From Deltaproteobacteria bacterium (GTDB taxonomy: Bacteria > Desulfobacterota > Binatia > HRBIN30 > CADEER01): 64,000 nucleotides of DNA. Below the pieces are notes generated by a model. The model searched no databases, was not told the DNA's origin, and worked only from the letters and a program-made list of their open reading frames with translations. This document shows, piece by piece, positions 17,298 to 26,005 of this stretch (position 1 is its first letter; each line of letters begins with the position of its first letter). The DNA is taken from positions 458,273 through 522,272 of the forward strand of contig JAJCZJ010000088.1 of NCBI GenBank assembly GCA_029262455.1, in the 5' to 3' direction. The position numbers were made by a program, and so were the translations under genes.

Positions 17298-17837
17298 ATG
17301 CCAGCAAAGTCCAATCCTCCGGAGCAGCCCGCCGACGCGCCCACTTTCAGCGGGTTCGCGATCCGACTGTTTGCGTATTTGTTCCTGGTCAGTTTGTTGT
17401 TTTCTGTCGGCAACATGCATACGCGCTTGGTGCCGGTGCAGAAAGCAATGGCGGCGAGCGCAGCTCTTGGTGCGAATCTGTTCGGTGCCGCCGCGACCGT
17501 AGAGGAAACGATTATTCGGACGGATCACCAAGCGCTGGACATCAACCACGAGTGCACCGGAATCTTCGTACTCCTGGTCTACACGATGTTCGTTTTGGCC
17601 TATCCGGCCCCGTGGCGGAGCCGATTTTCTGGCGCCGCGGTTGGCTGGGTGACTCTAAACGTCGTCAACGTCGCAAGGTTGATCCTGCTAACCGTGATCG
17701 CCAGTAGTCGGCCGGAGTGGTTCAACTACTTCCACGAGTACTTCTTTCAGGGACTTTTTATCGCTCTGTTGGCGATTTTGGCTTCGATTTGGACGGAACA
17801 GGTGCGTCGTGAAACTCTCGCCGGGGTTTCTGCTTAA
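17298..17837 (+). CDS. Small exosortase/archaeosortase family transpeptidase
   Basis: A polytopic inner-membrane protein of 179 aa with the exosortase catalytic set: Cys86 in NHECTGIF, Arg127 in VNVARL and His146 in YFHEYFFQG. Exosortases process C-terminal sorting signals (PEP-CTERM-like) of exported proteins. The short single-domain form and the linked membrane partner resemble exosortase H-type loci. No protein in the window carries an obvious matching sorting tail. The start ATG has only a weak upstream site. Its end overlaps the next gene by 29 bases, so the two are translationally coupled. Confidence 0.85.
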   Translation: MPAKSNPPEQPADAPTFSGFAIRLFAYLFLVSLLFSVGNMHTRLVPVQKAMAASAALGANLFGAAATVEETIIRTDHQALDINHECTGIFVLLVYTMFVLAYPAPWRSRFSGAAVGWVTLNVVNVARLILLTVIASSRPEWFNYFHEYFFQGLFIALLAILASIWTEQVRRETLAGVSA

Positions 17838-18402
17838 GTTCTTCGGCCTGGCGGCCGTTCTTTTCGCTCTGTGGTCGTTTGCGGGAGTCGGCGATGCCTA
17901 CGGGCGTTTGATGATTGGTGCGGCAAAGCCTGTCATCGAAACGATCACCGCGTGCAAGGTGAGCAATGTTCGACCCAGCCACAACGGACTCGACATCGAG
18001 ATCAGTCGCACGGATCCGCAGGGCAAGGTGTATCGCCGCACGATGCCGCTGCAGCCGCGCGAGGCGTTTTCGGGGGCGATCCCGTTCCTCGCTCTGATGC
18101 TGGCGACGAGCGGGCTCGGTTTGGTGCGGCGGATCCGTGTGACCGGCGCAGGAATGGCCATACTGATGGCGTTTCACTTTGGATTGATGCTGATCGGTCC
18201 CTACTTGACTGGATTGCCGCAGGCGCATCTCGATCCGGATACGATCCGTGGAGTCATTACGCCCGCGATCAACGTAATTTACGGTTTCTACGGACTGATT
18301 GGCTACGCGGCCCTGCCGTTCGTGTTGTGGTTTTGGCTCGGCGTTCATCGCCAATCTGGTAGCCGCCGCGATAGCGAAGGGCCCGGAACTATTGCGTCTT
18401 GA
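17809..18402 (+). CDS. Exosortase-associated membrane protein
   Basis: A 197-aa protein starting at GTG (MKLSPGFLLKFFGL) inside the exosortase gene. A first transmembrane helix is followed by a soluble, probably periplasmic stretch (about residues 35-80) and then three hydrophobic segments (AIPFLALMLATSGLGL, GAGMAILMAFHFGLMLIGPY, and the final YGLIGYAALPFVLWFWL). I know no catalytic motif in it. The overlap with the exosortase gene implies a dedicated partner role. It converges with, and overlaps by 14 bases, the zinc-ribbon gene. Confidence 0.65.
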   Translation: MKLSPGFLLKFFGLAAVLFALWSFAGVGDAYGRLMIGAAKPVIETITACKVSNVRPSHNGLDIEISRTDPQGKVYRRTMPLQPREAFSGAIPFLALMLATSGLGLVRRIRVTGAGMAILMAFHFGLMLIGPYLTGLPQAHLDPDTIRGVITPAINVIYGFYGLIGYAALPFVLWFWLGVHRQSGSRRDSEGPGTIAS

Positions 18403-18841
18403 CGACGCCGCCGTTCGAGTCGACAAACACGAGTTCGCGTGGACCGACCATCGCGATCGAGTGCCAAGTCGACCGCAGTCGCTGGCGTGCCTCGGCTTGC
18501 GTCGCCGGAGTGGTTGACTCGAGCGATCTGGTCGTCTGAACACAGAGAGCTTGTGCGATCTCCGCTTTGCAACGGCCGGCGCCGCTGACGAACAGGTGAT
18601 CGTCGGATTGACCAACTCTGTCGAGAAAGTCTTGGATCTCGGTGCTGGTCTGTACCTGAAGAGGTTGGGGCAGCAGCCAAACCCGAGCCAGGGAGGCAAA
18701 GACGACGATCACTGTTCCGAACCCAATGACGATTCCCATCGTCGCCAGTCGATTGCGCCAATGGGTGTACGCGCCGCAATTGACACAATTCGGTGCGCCC
18801 CAGGGGACTGCAGTGCCGCACTCTTTGCACGAGCGGGCCAT
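18389..18841 (-). CDS. Zinc-ribbon membrane protein, hypothetical
   Basis: A 150-aa protein with an N-terminal zinc ribbon (CKECGT...CVNCGAY, residues about 5-24) and one transmembrane helix (MGIVIGFGTVIVVFASLARV). The C-terminal part of about 90 residues is probably outside the membrane and ends ELVFVDSNGGVVKTQ. Function unknown. Its ATG overlaps the stop of the LLM gene upstream, so it is probably cotranslated with it. Confidence 0.7.
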   Translation of the reverse strand: MARSCKECGTAVPWGAPNCVNCGAYTHWRNRLATMGIVIGFGTVIVVFASLARVWLLPQPLQVQTSTEIQDFLDRVGQSDDHLFVSGAGRCKAEIAQALCVQTTRSLESTTPATQAEARQRLRSTWHSIAMVGPRELVFVDSNGGVVKTQ

Positions 18842-19740
18842 CAACTGAACGCGGAGAAGATCTCGGCGATTGCTTTGGACTGACCGCCGTTGGCGGATGA
18901 GGGCACGATGATCGGGGTCGTCACGCCGACATCGAGCCATTCTTCGTACCCGCCGCGGACTTCGCTGGCGTTTCCGAAGAGGGTGACGTCTCGCAACCAG
19001 CGCTCGCTCATGACTGTGTCGAGTCGGTCCTTGTCTCGGCTTGCGCCGGCCTTGCGGGCGTCGGCGATCTCTTCGCCGTAGCCCGCCTCCTCCCAGTACT
19101 TTTGGTAGTTCGGCAGTCCGAGATACATGCGCAGGGCGCGGCGCGTGATCGCCGCCGCCGCCGCGCGATCTTCGGATACGCAGGTCGGGATCATATTGCC
19201 GACAAAAAACCCCTTCAACTTGTCGGAGGGCAGCTCGGCCAGCGATTCCCGCATGTGCGACCGTGCGGCGTTGGCCCAAACCACTCCGTCGCCGATTTCT
19301 CCCGCCAGGCGCACCATCTTCTTGCGCAAGGTGGCGAGGACCAAAGGCGGGAGTACGCCGACTCGCTTCTCTGCCTTGCGGTACGTTGCAACGAAGTTGC
19401 GCATGTCGGTCAGCGGCTTGCCGGTCTTGAGGCCCATTGCCTCGTTGAAGCTGTCGTGGCTGACCCCGACGCCGAAGTCGAATCGCCCACCGCTCATCTC
19501 GTGGATAAAAGACGCGGTCTGGGCGTAGTCCACTGGGTGTCGGGCGTAGATGTTGGCGATCGAGGTCCCGAAGCGGATTTCCTTCGTCGCAGAGCCGATC
19601 GCCTGGCATAAGCCGACACCATCTCCGAAAGTCGGGCAGTAAATCCCGGCAAAGCCGCGTTTCTCGGCTTCCACGGCGGCGTCGATGATGATTTGGCGCC
19701 GACCGGGCATGGCGGACATGCTGATGGCGGGTTTATCCAT
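18841..19740 (-). CDS. LLM-class flavin/F420-dependent oxidoreductase
   Basis: A TIM-barrel enzyme of the luciferase-like monooxygenase superfamily, about 299 aa from the Met of MDKPAISMSAMPGRR. Family features include AVEAEKRGFAGIYCP, IRFGTSIANIYARHP, the SGGRFDFGVGVSHD segment, and the C-terminal VTTPIIVPSS. Such enzymes use FMN or F420 for redox reactions on varied substrates; the substrate here cannot be told. The frame extends 39 codons further upstream but without typical barrel sequence. It is divergent from the radical SAM gene and overlaps the zinc-ribbon gene. Confidence 0.88.
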   Translation of the reverse strand: MDKPAISMSAMPGRRQIIIDAAVEAEKRGFAGIYCPTFGDGVGLCQAIGSATKEIRFGTSIANIYARHPVDYAQTASFIHEMSGGRFDFGVGVSHDSFNEAMGLKTGKPLTDMRNFVATYRKAEKRVGVLPPLVLATLRKKMVRLAGEIGDGVVWANAARSHMRESLAELPSDKLKGFFVGNMIPTCVSEDRAAAAAITRRALRMYLGLPNYQKYWEEAGYGEEIADARKAGASRDKDRLDTVMSERWLRDVTLFGNASEVRGGYEEWLDVGVTTPIIVPSSANGGQSKAIAEIFSAFS

Positions 19741-19913
19741 CGCTCGACAGCTATCAGGCTCTTGGAGAAGAAGCAGGCACTCTTGTCGAACGATGGGCGT
19801 GTTCGCCGGATCGCCAGCGCGGGTGACCCAATTCCGGGGTTTGTCGGGGTCGAACACCTACCCGGACTTGATCCCAGGCGCCTGGATGTGGGAGGAGAAG
19901 AAAAGGCGAAAAT

Positions 19914-20960
19914 ATGGATGCGATCAAAGGACGTGGCACGGCGTCGAATCCGTCAAATCGATTTGAGCGCCTACATCTCGAAGCGGAACCGGGTGAGGGT
20001 GAGCTGGTCGGTCCCAGCACGGAACTCTTTCGAGACACGACGAAGAGCATTCTGTCGGAGAACGAAAGCCCGGACATCAACTTCAGATTTAGCCTCAATC
20101 CGTACCGCGGCTGCGAGCACGGCTGTGTGTATTGCTACGCAAGGCCGAGCCACGAGTACCTGAGTTTCAGTGCTGGGCTAGATTTCGAGACCAAGATCAT
20201 GGTGAAGGAAGACGCGCCGGACCTGCTGCGGCGGCGGCTGCGCTCGCCGAAGTGGCAGCCGCAGGTAATCGCGCTGTCCGGCAATACGGACTGCTACCAG
20301 CCGTGCGAACGCGAGCTGTGCATCACCCGGCGCTGCTTGGAGGTTTGCAGGGACTTTCGCAACCCGGTCGGCATCATCACCAAGTCGAGCCTGGTCTGCC
20401 GGGATATCGACTACCTCGGCGAGCTCGCCGCCCTCGGTGCGGCGCACGTGTATGTCTCGGTCACCACCTTGAATTCGGATCTGGCGCGAGCCATGGAGCC
20501 GCGGGCGTCTACTCCTGCCCGCCGGCTGGCTGCAATTGCGCAGCTATCGGCCGCCGGGATCCCCGTGGGCGTGATGACGGCACCGATCGTGCCGGGTCTC
20601 AACGATCACGAGATACCGCAGATTCTGCGCGCCGCTGCTGCGGCCGGAGCTCGGTCGGCCGGCTGGACCTTGTTGCGGCTAGCGAAACCGGTGGATGAAC
20701 TGTTCGATAGCTGGCTCGAAAGTCACTTCCCAGAGAGAAGAGTGCGGGTGATGAATCGTATTCGAGAGTGTCGCGACGGGGCGATTAGCGACAGTCAGTA
20801 CGGGCGACGCATGCGCGGCGCTGGCAATTACGCCGGCCATATTGCGAGGTTGTTCGACTCGTCTGTGGGTCGATTCGGTTTGGCTGAAGGGTTGCCGAGG
20901 CTCGATAGCGGTAGCTTTCGAAGACCGGTCGAGAAGGGTGATCAATTACCTCTCTTTTGA
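19914..20960 (+). CDS. PA0069-family radical SAM protein
   Basis: A 348-aa radical SAM enzyme related to spore photoproduct lyase. The 4Fe-4S motif CEHGCVYCYA (C-x3-C-x2-C) sits in SLNPYRGCEHGCVYCYARP. Other family blocks are ALSGNTDCYQPCERELCITR, GIITKSSLVCRDIDYL and TAPIVPGLND. The biochemical reaction of this subfamily is not established. It is divergent from the LLM gene with 173 bases between the chosen starts. Confidence 0.92.
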   Translation: MDAIKGRGTASNPSNRFERLHLEAEPGEGELVGPSTELFRDTTKSILSENESPDINFRFSLNPYRGCEHGCVYCYARPSHEYLSFSAGLDFETKIMVKEDAPDLLRRRLRSPKWQPQVIALSGNTDCYQPCERELCITRRCLEVCRDFRNPVGIITKSSLVCRDIDYLGELAALGAAHVYVSVTTLNSDLARAMEPRASTPARRLAAIAQLSAAGIPVGVMTAPIVPGLNDHEIPQILRAAAAAGARSAGWTLLRLAKPVDELFDSWLESHFPERRVRVMNRIRECRDGAISDSQYGRRMRGAGNYAGHIARLFDSSVGRFGLAEGLPRLDSGSFRRPVEKGDQLPLF

Positions 20961-21045
20961 CCCTGCACGGTGTGAGTGCGATTTTGAGTGGCAATACCGC
21001 GAACGCCTTGATAGCGGTCGTCTATTCACTCTTAGAGGTAATTTG

Positions 21046-22092
21046 ATGCGTCATTTCGCAGGGTTAGTGGCCATAGCCGTTGCTGTGACTGGACTTGGTT
21101 GTGGTGGCAGCGGTGGCGGAGAGCCAGCCGGACCGCTGCCCAGTGTTCTTTTCGTTCGCGAATCGGGCAGCGATGCCAATACGGGAGAGACCGCTGACGA
21201 CGCCTTTCGGACGATCTCACGCGCGTTGCAGGGCGCCGTCGGTGGGCAGATGATTGTGGTCGGCCCGGGCGAGTATCGACCAAGCGATACCGGTGCGGTC
21301 GAGGTTGAGGACATTGCCGGCGAACCGCTGCTCATCCTCGCCGATCGAAGCGGTTCGATGACGAACGATCGGGCCGGCGAGGTCGTGCTCGATGCCCGAA
21401 ACGACAACTTTGGCTTTCGTGTTTCTCGCGCATCGAACGTGACCATCCAAGGTTTTCGGATTGAAAGAGCGCGTGGCGGCGAGAATAATGCGGCGATCCA
21501 GGTCCGCAGCAACTCGTCGAACATTACGATTCGGGATTGTGAGTTCTCGACCAATCGGGATGCCATTCGTGTTCAGAATTCGACGAACGTCACCATCTTC
21601 AACAATTTGTTCTTCACGAATAACCGCGCCATTCGGCTGACCGACGCGATTGGAGTGGAGCTGCTGCACAACACGATCGTCGACAGCGGCGATAGCGGTA
21701 TTTCGATCGGCGGTGCGAGTTCGACGATCTTCGCTCGCAACAATATCCTGCAGGACAATTCGAACCGAAATATCGAGTTTAGCCCGGTCGATTTGGCGGA
21801 TTCGTACAACGGCGACTTCAATCTAATTTTTGCGACGCGCAGAAATGTCGATCCGGAAGATACGGTCGTGCCGTCGACCATCATTGGAGCCAATGCAGTG
21901 CTGGCTGACGCGAGTTTCGTCAATTTCGCCAGAGAAGACTTTCGGCTAGTGACGGAAGCGGGCAACCGGAGTCCTGCCATTGATGCCGGTGACAATATCG
22001 GTTCGTTGTCCTTGCCCCTTTTTGAATTGTCGGCGACCGATGATGGAAGCAAAGACACGGGCCGGCTCGATCTCGGGTACCATTTCCCCTGA
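21046..22092 (+). CDS. Beta-helix (NosD/pectate-lyase-fold) lipoprotein
   Basis: A 348-aa lipoprotein: signal peptide with the lipobox LGC (Cys20 region, followed by Gly/Ser), then a right-handed parallel beta-helix. The helix rungs are seen as repeated Asn-ladder patterns such as NSSNITIRDCEFSTN and NSTNVTIFNNLFFTNN, then GVELLHNTIVDSGD. It ends in the conserved DTGRLDLGYHFP. AGAGG precedes the ATG. The next gene repeats this architecture twice, so this is a tandem duplication. A carbohydrate-binding or lyase role is typical of the fold, but no catalytic residues were recognised. Confidence 0.82.
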   Translation: MRHFAGLVAIAVAVTGLGCGGSGGGEPAGPLPSVLFVRESGSDANTGETADDAFRTISRALQGAVGGQMIVVGPGEYRPSDTGAVEVEDIAGEPLLILADRSGSMTNDRAGEVVLDARNDNFGFRVSRASNVTIQGFRIERARGGENNAAIQVRSNSSNITIRDCEFSTNRDAIRVQNSTNVTIFNNLFFTNNRAIRLTDAIGVELLHNTIVDSGDSGISIGGASSTIFARNNILQDNSNRNIEFSPVDLADSYNGDFNLIFATRRNVDPEDTVVPSTIIGANAVLADASFVNFAREDFRLVTEAGNRSPAIDAGDNIGSLSLPLFELSATDDGSKDTGRLDLGYHFP

Positions 22093-22107
22093 CATTTTGG
22101 AGAATCC

Positions 22108-24291
22108 ATGCGTATTGAGCACGTCCTTGTTGCACCCATTCTTCTAGCAATCGCAGCCTGTGGGGGCGGAGGTAGCGGAGGCGGCGGAATGCCGAATCCC
22201 ACCGCGGTTGTCGGAACGGCAACGCCGACGCCGACTCCCGATCCGAATGCGACGGCAACACTACCGCCAGTTATCGTTGGCAGTGCTCTGTTCGTTCGCG
22301 CGGCAAACGGGGACGACGACAACGATGGTCGTTCGCGGGAGACCGCCTTTCGAACCATCGGTGCGGGCTTAGCAGCCCTGCCTGGACTGGCGCAGGGGCG
22401 CACATTGGTCGTCGGCCCGGGAACCTACAACGAGAGGATCGAAGACGTTCCGAGCGGCACACAGGATCGGCCCACGGTGATCATTGCTGACCCGAGCGGT
22501 AGCACCACGCAGGAGAATCCAGGGCCTGTAATTCTGAACGGATCAGGGAATGGATCGATGGTCTTCATCGACGAGAAGCAGTTCGTCACGATTGACGGAT
22601 TCTCGATTCAGCGCGCGCGTGGTGCCAACAATGCTGGCGTCGATATCCGAAACTCGTCGGACATCACCGTGAGGAACTGTGAGATCTCTGCGGGAACCCA
22701 GCAGGCTGACGGGATTGGCGTGATCAACTCCAACGACGTGTTGATTATCAACAACCTGATTTTTGGCAACGATCGGCGCGGTGTTCGCGTTGCGGGCGGC
22801 GGATCTGGATCGCGTGGCGTGCGCTTGATCAGCAACACGATTGCCAACAACGGAGCTCAGGGTGTCGTGATCGGTAGCTCCTCGACCGCGTCGGAGGCGC
22901 AACTCATTCTCAACATCATCCAAAACAACGTCGTGGACAGTGAGAACGGTGTCCAGATCTTAGTCACCGTTCCGGCGATCGATCTTTATAGCTCGGATAC
23001 GAACTTGGTCTTTCCGCTGCGTTATTCGCCGGACGACCTGCAGCGAGACCTCGATATCAACGAGGAGGCGCAGTTTGTCGACGAGTTTGGTAGCGTTTTC
23101 TTGTTGTTCGACACTGCGGCCGGCCAAGCGTCGACCAGCCCTGCCGTTGATGCAGGCTTCGACGACGCGTTCCCCGACGATCTTCCAAACGAACTCGCCG
23201 CGCTGCGTGCTCGTACGACCTCGACTTCCGGCCAGCCGGATACCGGCCAGCTCGATCTGGGGTACCATGTCCAGACGAATGATGGCGGTCCGATTCCTGT
23301 GTCGAGAACTTTTTACGTGCGCGCCGTCGGAGACGACGAGCGATCGAGTGGCCGCTCGCCAGAGGACGCATTTCGCAGCATTCGTAGGGCGATCGATTCT
23401 GCCGGCCCGGGCGATATGGTGGTCGTTGGGCCGGGTGCGTATGCGGGCCGACTGCAGATTCGGGTCGAAGCGACCGCCGATGCACCGTTGACGGTGCTTG
23501 CCGATCCGACGGGTGCTTTAACAAACGACTTCCCGGGACCGGTGGGTGTCGACGGCACCTCGAGGGAAGTCGGATTTCGTGTGACCGCGTCGTCTTTCGT
23601 GATCCTCGATGGGTTCACGATTGTCGGTGCCCGTGATGCAGGCATTCAAGTTCAGAGCGGGTCGACCAATATCACGGTTCGCAATTGCTTTATCGAAGGT
23701 CGCGATTCGCAGATTGACGGCCGCGGCGATGGCATTACCGTCGAGGACGCGACCGATGTGTCACTCATCAACAATGCCCTTTCCTTTCACGATGGAAATG
23801 GAATCGCTGTGCGCCGGTCGAGTGGTACACGTATCATCAACAACACGATCGGGGAGAACGCTGTCCGCGGAATTCGCGTCGGGTCTGGAAGTTTGCCGGC
23901 AGAGAATACCATCATCCAAAACAATATCGTCAACTTTAACGGTCCGGTGGCGATCGAGTTCAACGACGCGTCGGCAGAAACCGCGACCCTGGCCTTCAAC
24001 TTGGTACATCCTCCAGACTACCGGCCAGCGTCTTCCGTTGCGCTTCCACGTCCGTCCGACATCTCCATCCCTAGCGACGAGGGGTTGTTTGTTGACTTCG
24101 GCAACTTTCGCCTGGACCCCAGCAGTCCGGCGCGGAATGCGGCGGATCCGAATACCGACTCTACGATCCGTGAAGACTTGGCGACGCGTACGACGACGGA
24201 AGACGAGGCTCTCGACTCCGACGCTCTGGACTTGGGGTATCACTTCCCGATTCTGCCGCCGGACCCAACGCCGACACCGGGTCGTCAGTAG
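22108..24291 (+). CDS. Two-module beta-helix lipoprotein
   Basis: A 727-aa lipoprotein with lipobox (IAAC) and a Thr/Pro-rich spacer (TATPTPTPDPNATAT). Two similar modules of about 330 residues follow. Each opens with FVRA...DD...GRS..AFR(S/T)I, has a VVGPG(A/T)Y motif, then beta-helix rungs with NSSDITVRNCEI or STNITVRNCFI patterns, and ends in (Q/A)LDLGYH. Both match the single module of the preceding gene, 15 bases upstream. The C-terminus is again Thr/Pro-rich. Probable surface carbohydrate-interacting protein; activity not shown. Confidence 0.82.
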   Translation: MRIEHVLVAPILLAIAACGGGGSGGGGMPNPTAVVGTATPTPTPDPNATATLPPVIVGSALFVRAANGDDDNDGRSRETAFRTIGAGLAALPGLAQGRTLVVGPGTYNERIEDVPSGTQDRPTVIIADPSGSTTQENPGPVILNGSGNGSMVFIDEKQFVTIDGFSIQRARGANNAGVDIRNSSDITVRNCEISAGTQQADGIGVINSNDVLIINNLIFGNDRRGVRVAGGGSGSRGVRLISNTIANNGAQGVVIGSSSTASEAQLILNIIQNNVVDSENGVQILVTVPAIDLYSSDTNLVFPLRYSPDDLQRDLDINEEAQFVDEFGSVFLLFDTAAGQASTSPAVDAGFDDAFPDDLPNELAALRARTTSTSGQPDTGQLDLGYHVQTNDGGPIPVSRTFYVRAVGDDERSSGRSPEDAFRSIRRAIDSAGPGDMVVVGPGAYAGRLQIRVEATADAPLTVLADPTGALTNDFPGPVGVDGTSREVGFRVTASSFVILDGFTIVGARDAGIQVQSGSTNITVRNCFIEGRDSQIDGRGDGITVEDATDVSLINNALSFHDGNGIAVRRSSGTRIINNTIGENAVRGIRVGSGSLPAENTIIQNNIVNFNGPVAIEFNDASAETATLAFNLVHPPDYRPASSVALPRPSDISIPSDEGLFVDFGNFRLDPSSPARNAADPNTDSTIREDLATRTTTEDEALDSDALDLGYHFPILPPDPTPTPGRQ

Positions 24292-24339
24292 GCGGTTCCT
24301 AACCCGCGTGGAGACCAAAGCTAGGCGGTGCTGAGCGGT

Positions 24340-25908
24340 CTACGAAGGTAGGTAGTGCTTGGCAAGTTCGGTGAATTCGTGCACTTGAGCTTCGCGCCAC
24401 TGGTCGTCGTGTCCGAGCTCGGCGGCCAGCAGTTCCGCGACCTTCGGAGCCGCTTCGACCGCGGCGCGGGCGTCGAGGAGCAATGAACGGGTGCGTCGCG
24501 ACAGGACGTCTTCGACGGTGCGCGCCATTTCGCGGCGTGCAGCCCAAATGACTTGGCCAGCGCGGTACGGCAGGCGCTGGTGCAACAGGCTGTCGCGGCC
24601 GTGGCCCTCGTCGAGAAAAACCTGCACGGCATCGGCGTGAGAACCGTACATTTGCAAATGCAGGTCGTCGATCTTGTTGGGGTCTTCGCGGCTGACCCAG
24701 CCGTGCAAGTGCAGCTCTTCCGTGACACAGGGCCTCTCGGGCAAGCCGGCGACCGCGACCGCGTCGTTGACGGTGTCTTGGGCCATCTTTCGATAGGTCG
24801 TCCACTTGCCGCCGATGATGGTGACCAGCCCCGATTCGGAGATCAGCACAGAGTGTTCGCGCGAAATCGATTTGCTCTCGGCGCTGGCGTCCTGCGGTTG
24901 GACTAGAGGACGGAGACCGGCGAACATGCTGAGTACGTCCTTCTTCGTCGGATCGTGATGAAGGTAGCGGGCTGCGTTGCGCAGGATGAACCCGACCTCT
25001 TCGTCGAGCGGCCGAGGTTCGAGCGAGGGCTCGTCAACTGGCGTGTCCGTGGTGCCCACTAGAACCCGATCGTACCACGGAATGACGAACAGCACGCGGC
25101 CGTCGTCTGTCTGTGGAACCATGATCGCGGTGTCGCTCGGCTGGAACGAACGATCGAGCACGATGTGTACGCCCTGGCTGGGCTTGACGAGCTTTTGTGC
25201 TTCGGGGTTGTCGTACTGGCGTACTTTGTCGGTGAAGACTCCGGTCGCGTTGACGATGACGCGACCGCGAATCGTGTGCTCGATCCCCGACTCGACCTCG
25301 GCCGCGCGGACCCCCGATATCTGTCCGTTTTCTTTGGTCAGTCCGGTAACGCGCATGTAGTTGAGCACGGTTGCGCCATGGTCGACGGCGGTGAGAGCCA
25401 GCGCCAATGCCAGCCTGGCGTCGTCGAACTGAGCGTCGTGATACATCGTGCCGCCTAGGAGGTTCTCCTGCTTCACGTTGGGAATTCGCTCGATCGTTTC
25501 ATCGCGGCCAAGGCGACGCGAGCGTGCAATGTTGAGCTTTCCGGCGAGTACGTCGTAGAGCCTTAGACCGATTCCGTAGAACGGCCCTTCCCACCAGCGA
25601 TAGCGCGGCACGACGAAGGCCAGATCCCGGACCAGATGAGGTGCGTTGCGGCACAGGAGGCCGCGCTCGCGCAGTGCTTCCAGGACCAGGGCAACGTTGC
25701 CCTGTTGCAGATAGCGGATTCCACCGTGGACCAGTTTTGTGCTGCGGCTCGAAGTGGCTTGAGCGAAGTCGGCCTGTTCGAGCAGGAGGGTCCGGTAGCC
25801 GCGCGTTTGGGCGTCGACGGCGATTCCGAGACCGGTTGCGCCTCCACCGATCACGACGACATCCCACGGCTCGCCTTCGAGGCGGCTCAACATTTCACTT
25901 CGGTTCAT
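24340..25908 (-). CDS. glpD: Aerobic glycerol-3-phosphate dehydrogenase
   Basis: Membrane-associated FAD enzyme that oxidises sn-glycerol 3-phosphate to dihydroxyacetone phosphate and feeds electrons to quinone. About 522 aa, normal length. The N-terminal FAD motif is VVVIGGGATGLGIA; FAQATSSRSTKLVHGGIRYL is the family signature; GGKWTTYRKMA is the second signature. A C-terminal all-helical domain is present. The ATG of MNRSEM is preferred over a TTG two codons earlier. No glpK or glpF is nearby. It converges with the beta-helix gene. Confidence 0.95.
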   Translation of the reverse strand: MNRSEMLSRLEGEPWDVVVIGGGATGLGIAVDAQTRGYRTLLLEQADFAQATSSRSTKLVHGGIRYLQQGNVALVLEALRERGLLCRNAPHLVRDLAFVVPRYRWWEGPFYGIGLRLYDVLAGKLNIARSRRLGRDETIERIPNVKQENLLGGTMYHDAQFDDARLALALALTAVDHGATVLNYMRVTGLTKENGQISGVRAAEVESGIEHTIRGRVIVNATGVFTDKVRQYDNPEAQKLVKPSQGVHIVLDRSFQPSDTAIMVPQTDDGRVLFVIPWYDRVLVGTTDTPVDEPSLEPRPLDEEVGFILRNAARYLHHDPTKKDVLSMFAGLRPLVQPQDASAESKSISREHSVLISESGLVTIIGGKWTTYRKMAQDTVNDAVAVAGLPERPCVTEELHLHGWVSREDPNKIDDLHLQMYGSHADAVQVFLDEGHGRDSLLHQRLPYRAGQVIWAARREMARTVEDVLSRRTRSLLLDARAAVEAAPKVAELLAAELGHDDQWREAQVHEFTELAKHYLPS

Positions 25909-26005
25909 AAGCAAGGCAGGTCCCTACCACGGATATACGGCATTGAGAATCCTCGACCCGCTACGTCTTCCATCCAAACCGGCGAGCGAGTAAGTTCGAC
26001 CGCGC

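Noticed and set aside
16811-17416. Minus-strand frames of 200 or more codons with a PESFPSHSRVI repeat
   Set aside because: The repeats are translations of the 11-nt DNA array, which keeps all frames open. No start site or family supports them.
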